DNA from: Apostichopus japonicus
Taxonomy: Eukaryota > Echinodermata > Holothuroidea > Aspidochirotida > Stichopodidae
Assembly (NCBI RefSeq): GCF_037975245.1
Contig: NC_092567.1
Span: 22,649,376-22,713,375, forward strand
Direction of reading: 5' to 3'
Length of the DNA stretch: 64,000 bases
The position numbers and the translations under genes were made by a program. Each line of letters begins with the position of its first letter. Position 1 is the stretch's first letter. The notes under the pieces are model-generated. The model was not told the DNA's origin. It did no database searches and saw only the letters and a program-made list of their open reading frames with translations. This document shows, piece after piece, positions 24,864 to 36,309 of this stretch.

Positions 24864-25076
24864 GTTGTCCATGTGGCATTTGAGGAGGAAAAAAAAATCA
24901 AAGTAAAGAAAACTTTAAAGTTTACGCAGTCTGTCTTCCAGTTTTCGATAGAAACAAGTTTCCCGTCGGCACGACGATGTCGTGGGTGAAAATTTCAAAT
25001 CCTACTGAACGTGAGTTACATACCAGGGATGTCCAGTCTGTCAGAAGCTGTGAACGGCTGGTCGCCAGCATTTCTG

Positions 25077-25640
25077 GCGCAACGCAACCGGCAGAGTAGC
25101 GACCCAAATCAGGTGGAAAGAAAATGCCAGATATGAATTTGCTATTATTTTATCAAAAATCGACGACCGATTACAGACCGTAGGAATTGTGTGTGTTCTT
25201 CGCCATTTGATTTCGCCATACTAATAGAGGTCTCTTAGCTGAACAGCAGGTAGTGACACGTGCTAAGGAAAATTCCAGTGTGATCACTGATCACTCATGT
25301 GTAAGCCAATATGCAAACTTGAGTGAGCCTGAACAACCTGAAACGGTTGAGATACATGTTCTTTGGGGAGGGGGGGGGGTGTAATAGTTTCAGCAACTAT
25401 TTCTCTGAAATTGAAGACCACTGAAGAAATTCCCCCAAAATCACCAATACACTGTTTGGCCGTACCTCTCATTTTCCTCGGGCCAGTGAATTTTGAAACA
25501 CTCACAACACTGTTCCGAGGGCTGGCGCTGCTATCATGAGATACCAAAGTGTGGCGATTTTTCCCTCGGCCCACAAGATTTTTCTCTGGAAAAAGTTGAC
25601 ACTTTGCTACGATAAGGTGCTGGGTTTTTGTCTGAGGCAC
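25077..25640 (+). repeat. Diverged dispersed repeat, copy 1
   Basis: This stretch aligns colinearly and in the same orientation with 39452-39950. Shared blocks include CGCAACC, GAATTTG(C/T)TATT(A/G)TTTTAT, GTAGGAATTGTGT, a 'GGTTGA...ATGTTCTTTG' block and a 'TTTCAGC(A)ACT' block. It has no coding capacity I can name. It is possibly an old transposon; boundaries are approximate. Confidence 0.55.
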
Positions 25641-27661
25641 CAAGTGTGCCCCAGTGCAGCCAGTTGAATCCTCGAACTGTCAACAATTGATGCATAGTCT
25701 GTCACCTTTGTATGACTCCACAGTTGGAACAATTGTTTTACCTAAAGACCACACATCAAGATTGTGTGGATATTATTTACTACACATTATTCTTCGAAAG
25801 ACATTGTAAAATCCATGGTCGAATGCATAATTTGGCTGTTAACCAAGCAGCCTTTACAGAATAGTTCTGACAGGATTGTTTCATTTTTTATTTCAAAGGA
25901 ATCGTTTTTAGTCAACAAAACTTGTTAATTGTTAGTTAGCTATTTAGCTGTTATACTCCATCAATTCTTAAATACCCTCATAAATGTGAAAATATCTCAA
26001 ATTTAAGCAAACTATTAAAGAATACAACTGGTCTCATGTAGTTTTCAAATCAGGAACAGTCTTAAGTTCTAAACAAGGTATCTGTTAGTACATAATATCC
26101 TATGATAATACATAATATTATCGCTATAATATGTTAAACACACTATATAAATATCTCTTTTCAATACAAGGTCTATGTCAGTAAAGTTATGTATGTTCAG
26201 CAGTCTTTCATTATAATAACAGCAGCATCGAGCATTGTTAGTGTTTATATATATTTATATATACATGTAGATTTATATATATACATATATTTATATTTAT
26301 ATATATATATATATATAATTGAAAACGTTAGTTTTGCTATACACATATATATATATATATGTTTTGCTATATATACATATATAATTGAAAACGTTAGTTT
26401 TGTTATATATATATATATATATGTTTGCTATATATATATATATATGTTTGCTATATATATATATATATATTGATCATGTGCTTAAGGATGAAGGATCCAC
26501 TTAATTCTCTCACTTTCCAGCCAGTTGGGACAATTTCCTAATGCACATACCTCTCTAAACTGTCCTCCCATATAATGCTCTCAAAGCACTGGTATTGACA
26601 GTACAAACAGTTCCTAACCTTGATCTTGATAGAAACATGATATTCTTACTGCTCGTACTGACACTACGAGTGCTCTGAAGCGGGACATAACAGTACAGTA
26701 TAGAAAAAAAATTGTCCCAACTGGGTGCACTTTCAGTGAAATACAATGGGCGTGCCTGTGCGGTCAAAAACCATCCGGATATATTACATATTCAAACAAA
26801 TATATATGTGAATACAAATATACGGCCACTCAGAGAGACACTGCAACCGTGCACGAAGCGCACATATCTTTGATGTTGTTGGACCCCCCCCCACACACCA
26901 GCATGTAGTGACTTTTTATTACATTCTCTTTAGTAGTTGACACCCCACCCCCGATCCACCAGGTTAGAGTACATTTTTTTGTGTGCTCCCCTTTGATTTT
27001 TCACCGTCACCCATCGCATCCCCAAAATTTCTACGTGGTCTCCCTGCCCCCCCCTCTCCCCCCTCTGCTGAATGCTCGTGTTTAAAACTTCAATATTTTT
27101 GGATTCAACATTTGCAACACCCTATCTCTATTACAGAAAATGAAAGTTGTGATGAATATTATTAAAGGAAGACAGTTCAAACATTATGTGGTTTGATCAT
27201 GTCATATTTAGACTTGCTTTAGTCTTCAGCCTAGTCTGTGAAATAAAATTAAAACTGTGATATCACCCAAATGGAATCAGATATTTACTTATTAGCTGTA
27301 TGGGGAAAGTTGTTTGTCACAAGTATCCATATCATAGAGATGTATGCTGATGTTTGGTTGGGGTTTGCCTCTGATTTGAAATAATAAATGATTCCATCCT
27401 TACTGTTCAGGCTGGTTTTCTTCAATAGCACATCTGTAAAAGCACAAATTTTTAATGATCATCTTGGTTATCTGAGACAACCAAATTTCTGTTCGGACAA
27501 CCATAATCAGCTTCGGAGATTGACTAATTCAGATTGAATTGTAAATTAATCCCTCCCCCCCCCCAAAAAAAAATTGGTAAAATAATTAAATAAGGTAAAA
27601 ATCACCCTGCATCACTTTGGAGATACTGAAATAAAAACAAAAATAATTGGATGATCCGGGA
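25641..27661. other. No gene seen, apart from the (TA)n tract
   Basis: AT-rich sequence. The (TA)n block at 26245-26475 is listed separately. Short frames around 26555-26767 and 26983-27165 have no recognisable features. Confidence 0.5.
26245..26475. repeat. (TA)n tract with an embedded repeated motif
   Basis: TATATA stretches are interrupted twice by an identical block AATTGAAAACGTTAGTTTTG (near 26318 and 26382) and several times by GTTTGCTATA or GTTTTGCTATA. The array therefore grew by duplication of a composite unit as well as by TA slippage. Confidence 0.85.
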
Positions 27662-28025
27662 TTAAAGGCATTGAAGACTCGTCCCAAACCGCGTGCCGCC
27701 CTCAGAAAAAAAGTTAACTTTCCGTTGCTTGCAATGACGTTTTTTTTCTTGTCGCTACAAAATGCAAAGAGTAATGAAACTTTATACTTTATCTTTTATC
27801 TGGACCTGAGATGTCCATCACTGCTATGTACACTGTGTTGTGGGTATTGACCATAGCTGTATGTATTGACTGTACACTAGTGTCTAATAACCGACGGTAG
27901 CAAGCTGTGTGTGTATTTTTGGGGATCCATGGTGGTGTCTAAAACTTCTGTTACACCTCATTCGAAACTAGGTCAGATTACCGGATTCAGATGTTTCTTT
28001 GTGCGAGAGTCTTTACTCCCTTTAA
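27662..28025 (+). mobile_element. TTAA-flanked MITE, family A copy 4
   Basis: Bounded by TTAAAGGCATTGAAGACTCG on the left and AGAGTCTTTACTCCCTTTAA on the right, with a colinear interior. It is more diverged than copies 1-3, so probably an older insertion. Confidence 0.8.
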
Positions 28026-30259
28026 GGGTGTCCAGTTGGTGCCATCCATGGGGGTAGGGGGTAACCGATGGCAAAAGAAATATAGATGTCAGATTTCACG
28101 GTTGCTTTCCTTTCTTCGTGTTCCTCTCAACACTCTGTCATCTCTCTCCCAACTATGACCCTCTTGTTGAGCATTTAGGAGGTCTGCGCTGCGAATGTAT
28201 CAAAGTCTTAGTAAAATACTATCAGGCAATGTCGATAGATGTAACGGGAATCGGCAAGCAGTTTTTGCTGCACACCGTTGTGTAAAAGTATAAAGCCTGC
28301 GGGGTGTTTTGACCTGAGCGGAAGGGCCGGACTACTATGGGACGCCGAAAGTACAAAATGCAGTCTCCCCTTGATAATAGTAGGCCTATGTTCCATCCGA
28401 AGGGAAGAACTTACCGGTCCAACATCTGGTTTCCTATTCATGAAACCTATATATCTCTCCTACAGTTTACATATTGGTCACTCTTTGAGACCTTGGTACA
28501 TTTTGTGCGGCCCAACCAAATATGCTGTTTCGTCTGTTTTTGTCTATAAGTTCTCTACCGCACAGATTACTGGTCGTATGATCAGAGTTTTTTTTTCTTT
28601 TCTTTATAGTCATTTTACATATCATTTGTGGACAAAGGGCACTCATTAGAATTGTTGGCTCTCTTTGCAAATATTTCTTGTAAAGTTTATTACTTTTCAT
28701 TGAGAGACCATCATTCGTAAATGAAAAGGTAATATAATGGCAGAATGAACTTCATGAATTGTAACACGGCGAATGTGTTTACTTTCAATCCCAAAATGGT
28801 GGTAAAATTTTATTGCCAATGGGCAAGTGGTATCACCTCATTCGTTGCCTTCTGGTTAAACGGCATATATGTAATGGTGAAGAGGTCTTTGCGAAGTTGA
28901 ACAGGAAAACAGGGTGGCTGACTGATCTAGTTTACCTGTTAATGTGATGTCACTTTTAGTTGTGTCCGTAAAACTCAACTTTCTTACTTGTAAGGAGATT
29001 GGAGGGTGGTGGGGGCGAGGGTAGACAACTACTTTGCCAAAAAATTATAGGGTGTGAGGGGGAAGGAGGAAGGCATGTGATAATTTATCTGAACTTTGGG
29101 CAAAGGTAAACTGCCTCAATGACTGATAAAGTTGATTGACTGCTAATTATTCATTCATTTAAAAAATAAATATGTAAATTAGTTTGACCTTTCAGTATCA
29201 CATCACAATGACATTGGAATCGGGGGGCTGGGGCTATCAGCCCCACCCACCCCCCCCCCACCACATTTTGCCAAGTCTAAAAAGTTGCAGTCAAATACCC
29301 AAACGATAGTCAAATATAATCTTCAATGAACTAATAATAGCCGACTGTACTTATTCCGAAAACAAAATCGGAGCCGCTGCAAAGTCTTGAGGGCCTCTTT
29401 TGCATGTGACATCACAAAGGACAAAGCTCGAGAAATCATTAGCTCAGCCCCACCCACCCCGCATCCCCCTCCCCACCCCCATTTAAAATGTCGTTCCTGA
29501 ACAATGCTAGTGCTTGCCTTCTGTAGTAGTCCATTTTCCTTTGTCGTTGAACGAGACAGGTTTCCTCGCGCTTGGCTTGGTATCAGTACCAGGATAGTGC
29601 AAGCTTCTAAGAGTACTTATTCTTACATAATTATACACTAGTATAGAAATAGATACGATTTCCAAGGGACGCCGTGTGCGAGTATAACTCCACAATGATG
29701 AGTGCAAGTCCATCCAATTAATATGCGTAATCATTTACAGGTACACCTACCAGTCTACGTCATTACATAGGAATGCTACCCACCCACCCACCCTAGCCCC
29801 CTACCCTCCAATATGCCATTGCCATCAAATAAAACCGAGTAGTATACTGAGTGCTGTGGTTATTTAGTCATATTAAGGGGGTGTGTTTACATTTCACACA
29901 GTCCATGGACAAGTTTTTGGCACAGGTATATAGTACATGGTTCATAACACACTTTATTTGCGTGGTGATTGTTTGGTCTTATTTATAGTTGTTGTTGTCG
30001 CTATTGTATAAACTGCAAACTATCGAGGGAAAGTACCTTCTTGGTATTTGAACTCAGTCAAGTGTGAAACAGTGCATACCGCGGTCCAACCTGGTAAACA
30101 GTAACTGTGGCTGTTTGGTTTCTGCTTGGAAGGATTCCATTGCTCTTTTCTACCTCACGACTTTAAGTCTATACCTTTAGGCCTGTTAGTTACATGACAT
30201 GGTTCCCCCCCCCCCCCGCTGTCCCTTCACCAAACTTCTCAGGAAGTACATGCGTCCGC
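28026..30259. other. No recognised gene; open interval at 28208-28649
   Basis: The interval 28208-28649 is open on both strands (123 codons plus, 77 minus) in a GC-richer patch. Neither translation shows a domain I recognise, and no clear exon borders favour one strand. C and G homopolymers lie near 29249, 29460 and 29770. Confidence 0.4.
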
Positions 30260-30431
30260 CGCGTCAAATGCGCCGCGCCAAATGCGCCGAGCCAAATGCG
30301 ACGCGCCAAATGCGACGCGCCAAATGCGACGCGCCAAATGCGACGCGCCAAATGCGACGCGCCAAATGCGACGCGCCAAATGCGACGCGCCAAATGCGAC
30401 GCGCCAAATGCGACTCGCCAAATGCGACGCG
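30260..30431. repeat. CpG-rich 14-bp minisatellite, 12 copies
   Basis: The unit is CGCGCCAAATGCGA, repeated 12 times with nearly perfect identity after two variant copies at the left end. It contains several CpGs per unit in a region otherwise poor in them. Because 14 is not a multiple of 3 and the unit has no stop in any frame, long open frames appear on both strands as an artefact. Confidence 0.95.
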
Positions 30432-32689
30432 CTATACGAGATATTTGTGTGACGCTATGTTGTTCCTTTAGATGTCATCAGTGATCGGAATCCAATACCG
30501 TTCGTACGTCAGTAGTTTCGTATGTCTAGTTAATACGTTTGTTTTCTATTCGTATAACTCTACTTGTTCGTATGAATTAGCCTAATTCAGATTATTAATT
30601 CAAATGATATGTGTGTGGGGGGGGGGGGCGCGAGAGGGGAATTAAATATGGTATTAAAATGTAACCGGTTTGTTGTAAAATTGTCCTGTATTGTGTGCGT
30701 GTGTTTTTTTTTTCTGTTTTTTTTTCTACTTCTTATGGTCTGTTTAGTTTCTTTTTACTTTAGAATTCACCTCTCAATTCAGGTTTCAGTTAATTTTCGC
30801 ACTGTTCGGTAGTGTAAAGGGATTCAACTATCCTTTGTTATTGTTGTTTGAAGATAGAAATTAGTATTTGTGCATGCGTTAACCCTTCACTGTAACACCC
30901 TCCCCCCCCCCTCCCCGGCCTGCTTCGGCCCGCCAGCTGGGATAATGTTGACGGTTAGAACGCCGACAAAAGAAGTATTGAAAACGTAAGCAACTAATGT
31001 TTGAGGGCGTCTGATGACCTACAAAAGACAAAACTGATGTCCTTAAATAAGTTATTCTCAGAAATGAGTAGCACCCGATGTAATCTTAATTTTTCCATTA
31101 AACGACTGAAACCTAACACACAAAAAAGAATTCATACGAATCGATTTATGCTCGGAAATAACAAGGCATATGAAATTATCAGTATACATTATCACTTAAA
31201 ATACTCATGCCATGGTCCGCGGGATCTCAATATCCACCCTTTTTAAGGTGAACCTGGAAATCAGCCAAATCTACCGTACGGGTTGAGGCGACATTTTTGT
31301 TCTTGCCATATTTGGGCAGATGTGCACTCGAATTTCAGAAGGAAGCTGAATATTGACTGAAACCAAAGATGTTACAAAAGCCGTGCGTAAAGAAAATATC
31401 GGTAAACAGTATATGAGAATACCTGCGAACAAAAACTGCTCACCCACCCCGCCTCCCCCCACCCCCACACTCGACTATGTATTATACCTTCTTTGAGAAT
31501 AAAGTTTGTTGTAGCTCACTCTTTTTTTGCATTTAAAAAGGCCCTTCTACGCTTCCGTACAGAACCGGTTGCCAACTCCATTGAAAGACAATTCATCAAA
31601 CTAAATTGAGGCAATACCGATATCGTTTTATAATGGATCCAACAAATGGATCCACAGAAGACAAAAATAATCCATTCTACTTTGATCTTCTTATTGACCT
31701 TTCGATATCATCACGAATTCTCCTTTAAGTTAATCATGATGACGCCTTACCGTTAAATTATTTTTTCCAATAAATTTGGGAAATATCCTTTAAACTTTTT
31801 TTTGCAACAACAGCACTCAAATGTATAAAAAAAAGCCAACAATTTTGTTATCTTGACAAGTTTCAAGGGTAGATAGAGTAACTTGTTGCGTGATAGCTCA
31901 CAGTGTTGTAAACACGTCAAGTCAATAGACCGTGTCGCCATTATGACGTTTACATTTACATATAAAAAGTGCTTTCTATGCTAGAAAGTCTTTTGTTAAG
32001 TACACAATCGGATAGTTTCACATTTTAACATGCACTTGGCGTCCCCGGGGGCGGGCGGGGGTTATAAGTGACTAGCGGATTGAGGGGTGGGTTTGTTTGT
32101 CGAGACCTGTTTTCTGGTGGAGATGATGTTTGGGACGTGGATAGGTAATGCTGTTGGCTGCCAGTCATATGTAGTATTGTTGGATCGGTTGATTGTATGG
32201 TGTGTGGGGGGGAGGGGGTGGGTATCCAAATGTGTGTTGCTGTGGTTTACTCTTCTGTGGGACCTTCTTGCGCTTAGCGACTCACGTATAGGTAAATTCA
32301 CATGCTTGCAAAACTGTCGCCGAATGTTACTTCGAAACATCAAAAGTGTACTTTTTTCTGTGTTGAAAAGACATACATCGTCTTTAGGTCACCAGTTTAG
32401 CTCCTTAGTTATTCATGGCAAAATAATAAGAACTGCTAGAAATTATCCACAAGTACTGATCTGGAGGCTCCCTTCTAATCAAGCTCAAACCTTCAAAGAT
32501 TATTAAAAAGAAGCCACAGAAAGAACCTAATGAGGATGGCAGATAAATATTTGCTGAATGTTGGTCGTAATTTGATTTTCTGGCATAGGCGATTGGGAAC
32601 AATACTGGTTATCTCTACGTGGAGTGCATGTGTTTGCATTGTAACATCCGTGTTCCTTAACGTAAATATAAATATTTAACCATCGCAGA

Positions 32690-32903
32690 GTCATAGTAGA
32701 TGTATCGGGGCCTAACCTTACCTAGAAACCTGTCGTAGTAGATGTGTCTGAGCCTTACGTCTAGCCTACCATGTTATCATAATAGATGTATCTGGCCCTA
32801 ACCTTCTTACTCACAAACCTGTCATAGTAGATGTGTCTTGGCCTAACCGTCTAGCCTACCATACTATCATAATTGGTGTATCTGGCCCTAACCTATCCTA
32901 CTA
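32690..32903 (+). repeat. Imperfect tandem repeat with dimeric structure
   Basis: Alternating half-units TAGTAGATGTGTCT...GGCC and CATAATAGATGTATCTGGCC combine into a dimer of about 90 bp, present in about 2.3 copies. Shared anchors are CCTAACC and GTCTAGCCTACCAT. Confidence 0.75.
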
Positions 32904-34778
32904 TTCGTTGGTATTCGCATTTCCTTTTAAGGCAAATTTAATCATTGGGTACGAATTAAGACGTACTTCAGAGTGTCTTGACAGAGTATAACATGCATGG
33001 GAATAAAAAGTTACACTGGGTAAACATGAAGGACAAATAAACAGACATAATATACATTTTTTAGGCACGTCCCACATCTTCATTGGTTCGTGTCTATGTT
33101 AAACATGTACAAAGAATTTTCGTTGGCGTACATTCACATATACAGGTTCATTTCTAGATGTGTCCCTTAAGCAGATATCAACATTAAAGTTGATTAGTAC
33201 TGTAATGCTATAGTTGTGCTGGTGATTGCAAGGAGTGGGAGATACAATGTGAATCGTCCACGGACTAGTGGGGAGGGGCTCGCTGTGGTGTCTGCTCCAT
33301 AAACAAACAACTGATTATTTATCTGTTATGACAATAGGGCTTGTGTGTGGTTATGGCCTTACTATAAAGGAACTTGGTGGTATTTAGAATTCTAAGTATG
33401 CCTGTACAAATGTATTGTTTTATGATCAGAGAAATCACAAGCTTGTGAACACGCAAAATATTTCTATAGAAAGAAAGAACGAACGAAAGAAAGGAAACAA
33501 ACCATATTTTTTAACTCAATCTGTCGGGATTTGAATAGTGACGCAGAGAAGGGCTAGCTTCGGGGATTTTACCCACTGCTAGTAACCATTGTCTTCGATG
33601 AGAAAAAAAGGCAACTAACCTATCTTGTGCAACGTCACGTCACACACGAGTTAACAAAGTCCCAGGGGTGTTTTGAAAACTTTACTATTATATACTTGGC
33701 ATCATAGCACTAATTGACATTGAGTTTCTCGTTGAATTAAGCAAATGAAAAAAAAGAAGGCGTTAAGTATTTAGTTGTAAGTGATAAACTGTGAAACGTG
33801 GCACTGGCAGAGGCACATATGTGCTCTTTTTGCATAAAAAACTAATGATGTGGCTGTGGTATCGATAATTCGGAGAGGACGAAACAGTATTTAACAACAG
33901 TCAAATGGATTTTGATACGGAACTGGTCAGTATTTGTATATTAGTTGACCATCAATACGATTTGTTAAGCTGTGTGCTCTGTCATCTGCATTAGTTATTA
34001 TCTCGGCAGTTAAAAGTCCAAAAAGGTGGATGAATAGTCTAAGGCCCCCACCCCCCCCCCCCCGCGATGAAAACTAACGAAAAAATTCTACATGCTCGTA
34101 AGTACCGGATATTGGATGCGAGTACTCGACCGCAAAAAAAAATTCGACTTTAAACCTGGTCGGTCATTATACATCACCACACCCCTCATCCGTCCCCATT
34201 TCCAGTGCCCTTTCCGTTTCAGTGTGCCCTTCGTGTCTCCGTATTTTTACGACAATGAGAACACTCTACATTTTATCCCTCCATATCTTCCCTGGTCCCC
34301 TACTTGACCCCCATCTGGGACTGTATCTCCCCTCTGCCCCCCCCCCCCCCGCTCCCAGTCTCGTCAGGTGTGACCATTTGTACAGACATGAATGGTAACC
34401 ATTAAGGGCACTGTTTGCATTAGTTGCTCACGATAATATATGTGGACACATACACAGTACATACTAATGCACGGCATACGCAAAACAAAATTGGTACATA
34501 TAGATGAGGTTTCAAATGCATCGTACCTGAGTCGCAGTGATAAATTATCATGCCTATATACCTGAGCTATATTAACCACTATGATCAATTCGTTGGGTAC
34601 GGAAAGGGGTAAAACCCTCTGACCCAATGCAAATATTTAATCAGATAAAAATCAGAACTGTTAAATATGATCCCTTATCGTTAGTTAAGGAATGGCAATG
34701 GGATATGGAGTGACTGGAAATGTGTTTGTATTAATAATCAAGGGAAACCTCGGGGTATAACGGTAAACATATTACTAA

Positions 34779-34941
34779 TATAACGTGTATTACCATATGC
34801 ATTCCTTTTTTTATCTTTTTTTAACGATACTTAAGTTTGATTCATTTTGTCACATATATAACGTGCATTACCATATGCATTTCGGGAGTTTTTTTTTTTT
34901 TTTTTTTTAAACGGTACTTGAGTTTGATTCATTTTGTCTTC
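34779..34941 (+). repeat. Tandem duplication of an approximately 80-bp segment
   Basis: Both copies read TATAACGTG(T/C)ATTACCATATGC, a T-run, then ACG(A/G)TACTT(A/G)AGTTTGATTC and ATTTTGTC. They differ mainly in T-run length. Confidence 0.8.
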
Positions 34942-36221
34942 TGGGAAAGAAAAAAAAGTCAAACTACTTTGTTCAAAAACTGGAAGGATCATTATGCGGT
35001 CCTTAAAATCATGTTGATTTCTTGGTATTATGACGTCATAAGTATGGTTCATTCTTTGTCAGACGACTTGCCTACCATTGTTCATGGCTTCCTGATATCA
35101 CCGACGACCAGAAACACAGTCAAGACACCACATTTTATCAAACATAATGGCCAAGGTCGTCCGAAAAAATACGACCCGGTTAACTGCTCAAAGCATTAGC
35201 CGCTTTACAATAGAAATAATTTTAACGACTAACCCGTCGTGTACCGTTTGTGTCACGTGTCTAGGGCTAAGTGAAGTGCCATAGCAACGAGCGGTGCAGC
35301 AATGTAAATGAACCTTCAAAACGAGAGTCTGTATTGCCCCATGAAGCCCAACTATGGTTTGGGCTTGGGTGAGCAATTTTTTTATATTTGGCAACTCTAG
35401 ACGCCCGCATATGGCCCACTCTCGGACCTCCTTGTCACTTTGCTGTCTGGGGGTCTTGCTCCAGATTTGAAATCAGTTCCTATTTTATATCCTATTTTGA
35501 GATATTTCCTAGCTTAGCCCCCCCCCCCCTCCCTCGGAAAATCCTTTCAAGTTTGCAAAATGGGTTCTACCTTCCACCTTCCCTTTCTCCTTAGGAAAGC
35601 TTTGGGCACTCTTATACAAATTTTCAAGTAGAATCGCTATGCTCTTGGTGCGATTATCAATAAAGAGCCACTATCCATTGATCAAAAAGCCCCCTCCCCC
35701 CTCCTCAATCTCACCCTCAATCTCATGAAAGATTCAATATACGCCGCTTGCAGGCATCGATATTCCGTTACAGGACCTGGGTTACTATTTTACATGGGCG
35801 ACAGCCATGCGCACAGACCTGACGAAAGGTAGTCAGGGGCTTTAGTTCCGGGCCCTGGGTCAATTAGGTGGCCCGGTAGATATGGAATAATATATTTCAG
35901 GACTTTCTGGCATTTTTTTTTTTGTTGGCGGGTGGGAGGGTGGGGGTCGGTTGCAATAATGTTGACCTGTAAGTACAGGTTATACTTAACATTTAGTATA
36001 CAAGTCCAGACTTGCATATATTCTTTGCGGGGTTGCTGTGTATGACCTTTGAAATAGCTTGATCCAATCTTAATAATTGAAGATGTGTTAATCTTCACGT
36101 ATATATAAACTCATATTATTGTACATATGCATCTTTAAATATGTAATGTACCCGTATTTAGCTTAACGCCACTTGAGATAGCTAATAGTTCAAACGATAT
36201 GTTGACGGCTTGATCAGCTGC

Positions 36222-36278
36222 TACGTCACATTACGTCACACCATGATAATTCTGTAAAGCTTTCGCTTTAGTATAAAA
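36222..36278 (+). promoter_or_regulatory. Candidate core promoter: twin CRE-like sites plus TATA box
   Basis: TACGTCA (36222-36228) and TTACGTCA (36231-36238) are followed 34 bp later by a TATAAAA box (36272-36278), all in plus orientation with spacing typical of a metazoan core promoter. Transcription would start near 36300-36310. I see no convincing coding exon immediately downstream, so the product could be non-coding or antisense to the 3' side of the ETS gene. It may also be a chance match in AT-rich DNA. Confidence 0.3.
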
Positions 36279-36309
36279 GAAGCTGTTGACGTATGATTCA
36301 CCAAAGTGC

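Larger units (their letters stand above)
30432..36220. other. No recognised gene; several small repeats
   Basis: AT-rich sequence with short repeats listed separately (32690-32903, 34779-34941). The 139-codon plus frame at 32087-32506 begins MGLFVETCFLVEMM and has no recognisable domain. A perfect CRE palindrome is at 35031-35038. Many C homopolymers are present (30206, 34049, 34339, 35520). Confidence 0.45.

Noticed and set aside
30190-30484. Four overlapping frames of 60-96 codons on both strands with a 14-residue repeat
   Set aside because: Produced by the 14-bp minisatellite, which lacks stops in all frames.
32087-32506. 139-codon plus-strand frame as a gene
   Set aside because: No recognisable domain, no clear splice context, a 93-codon frame on the opposite strand, and a G-run inside; probably chance.
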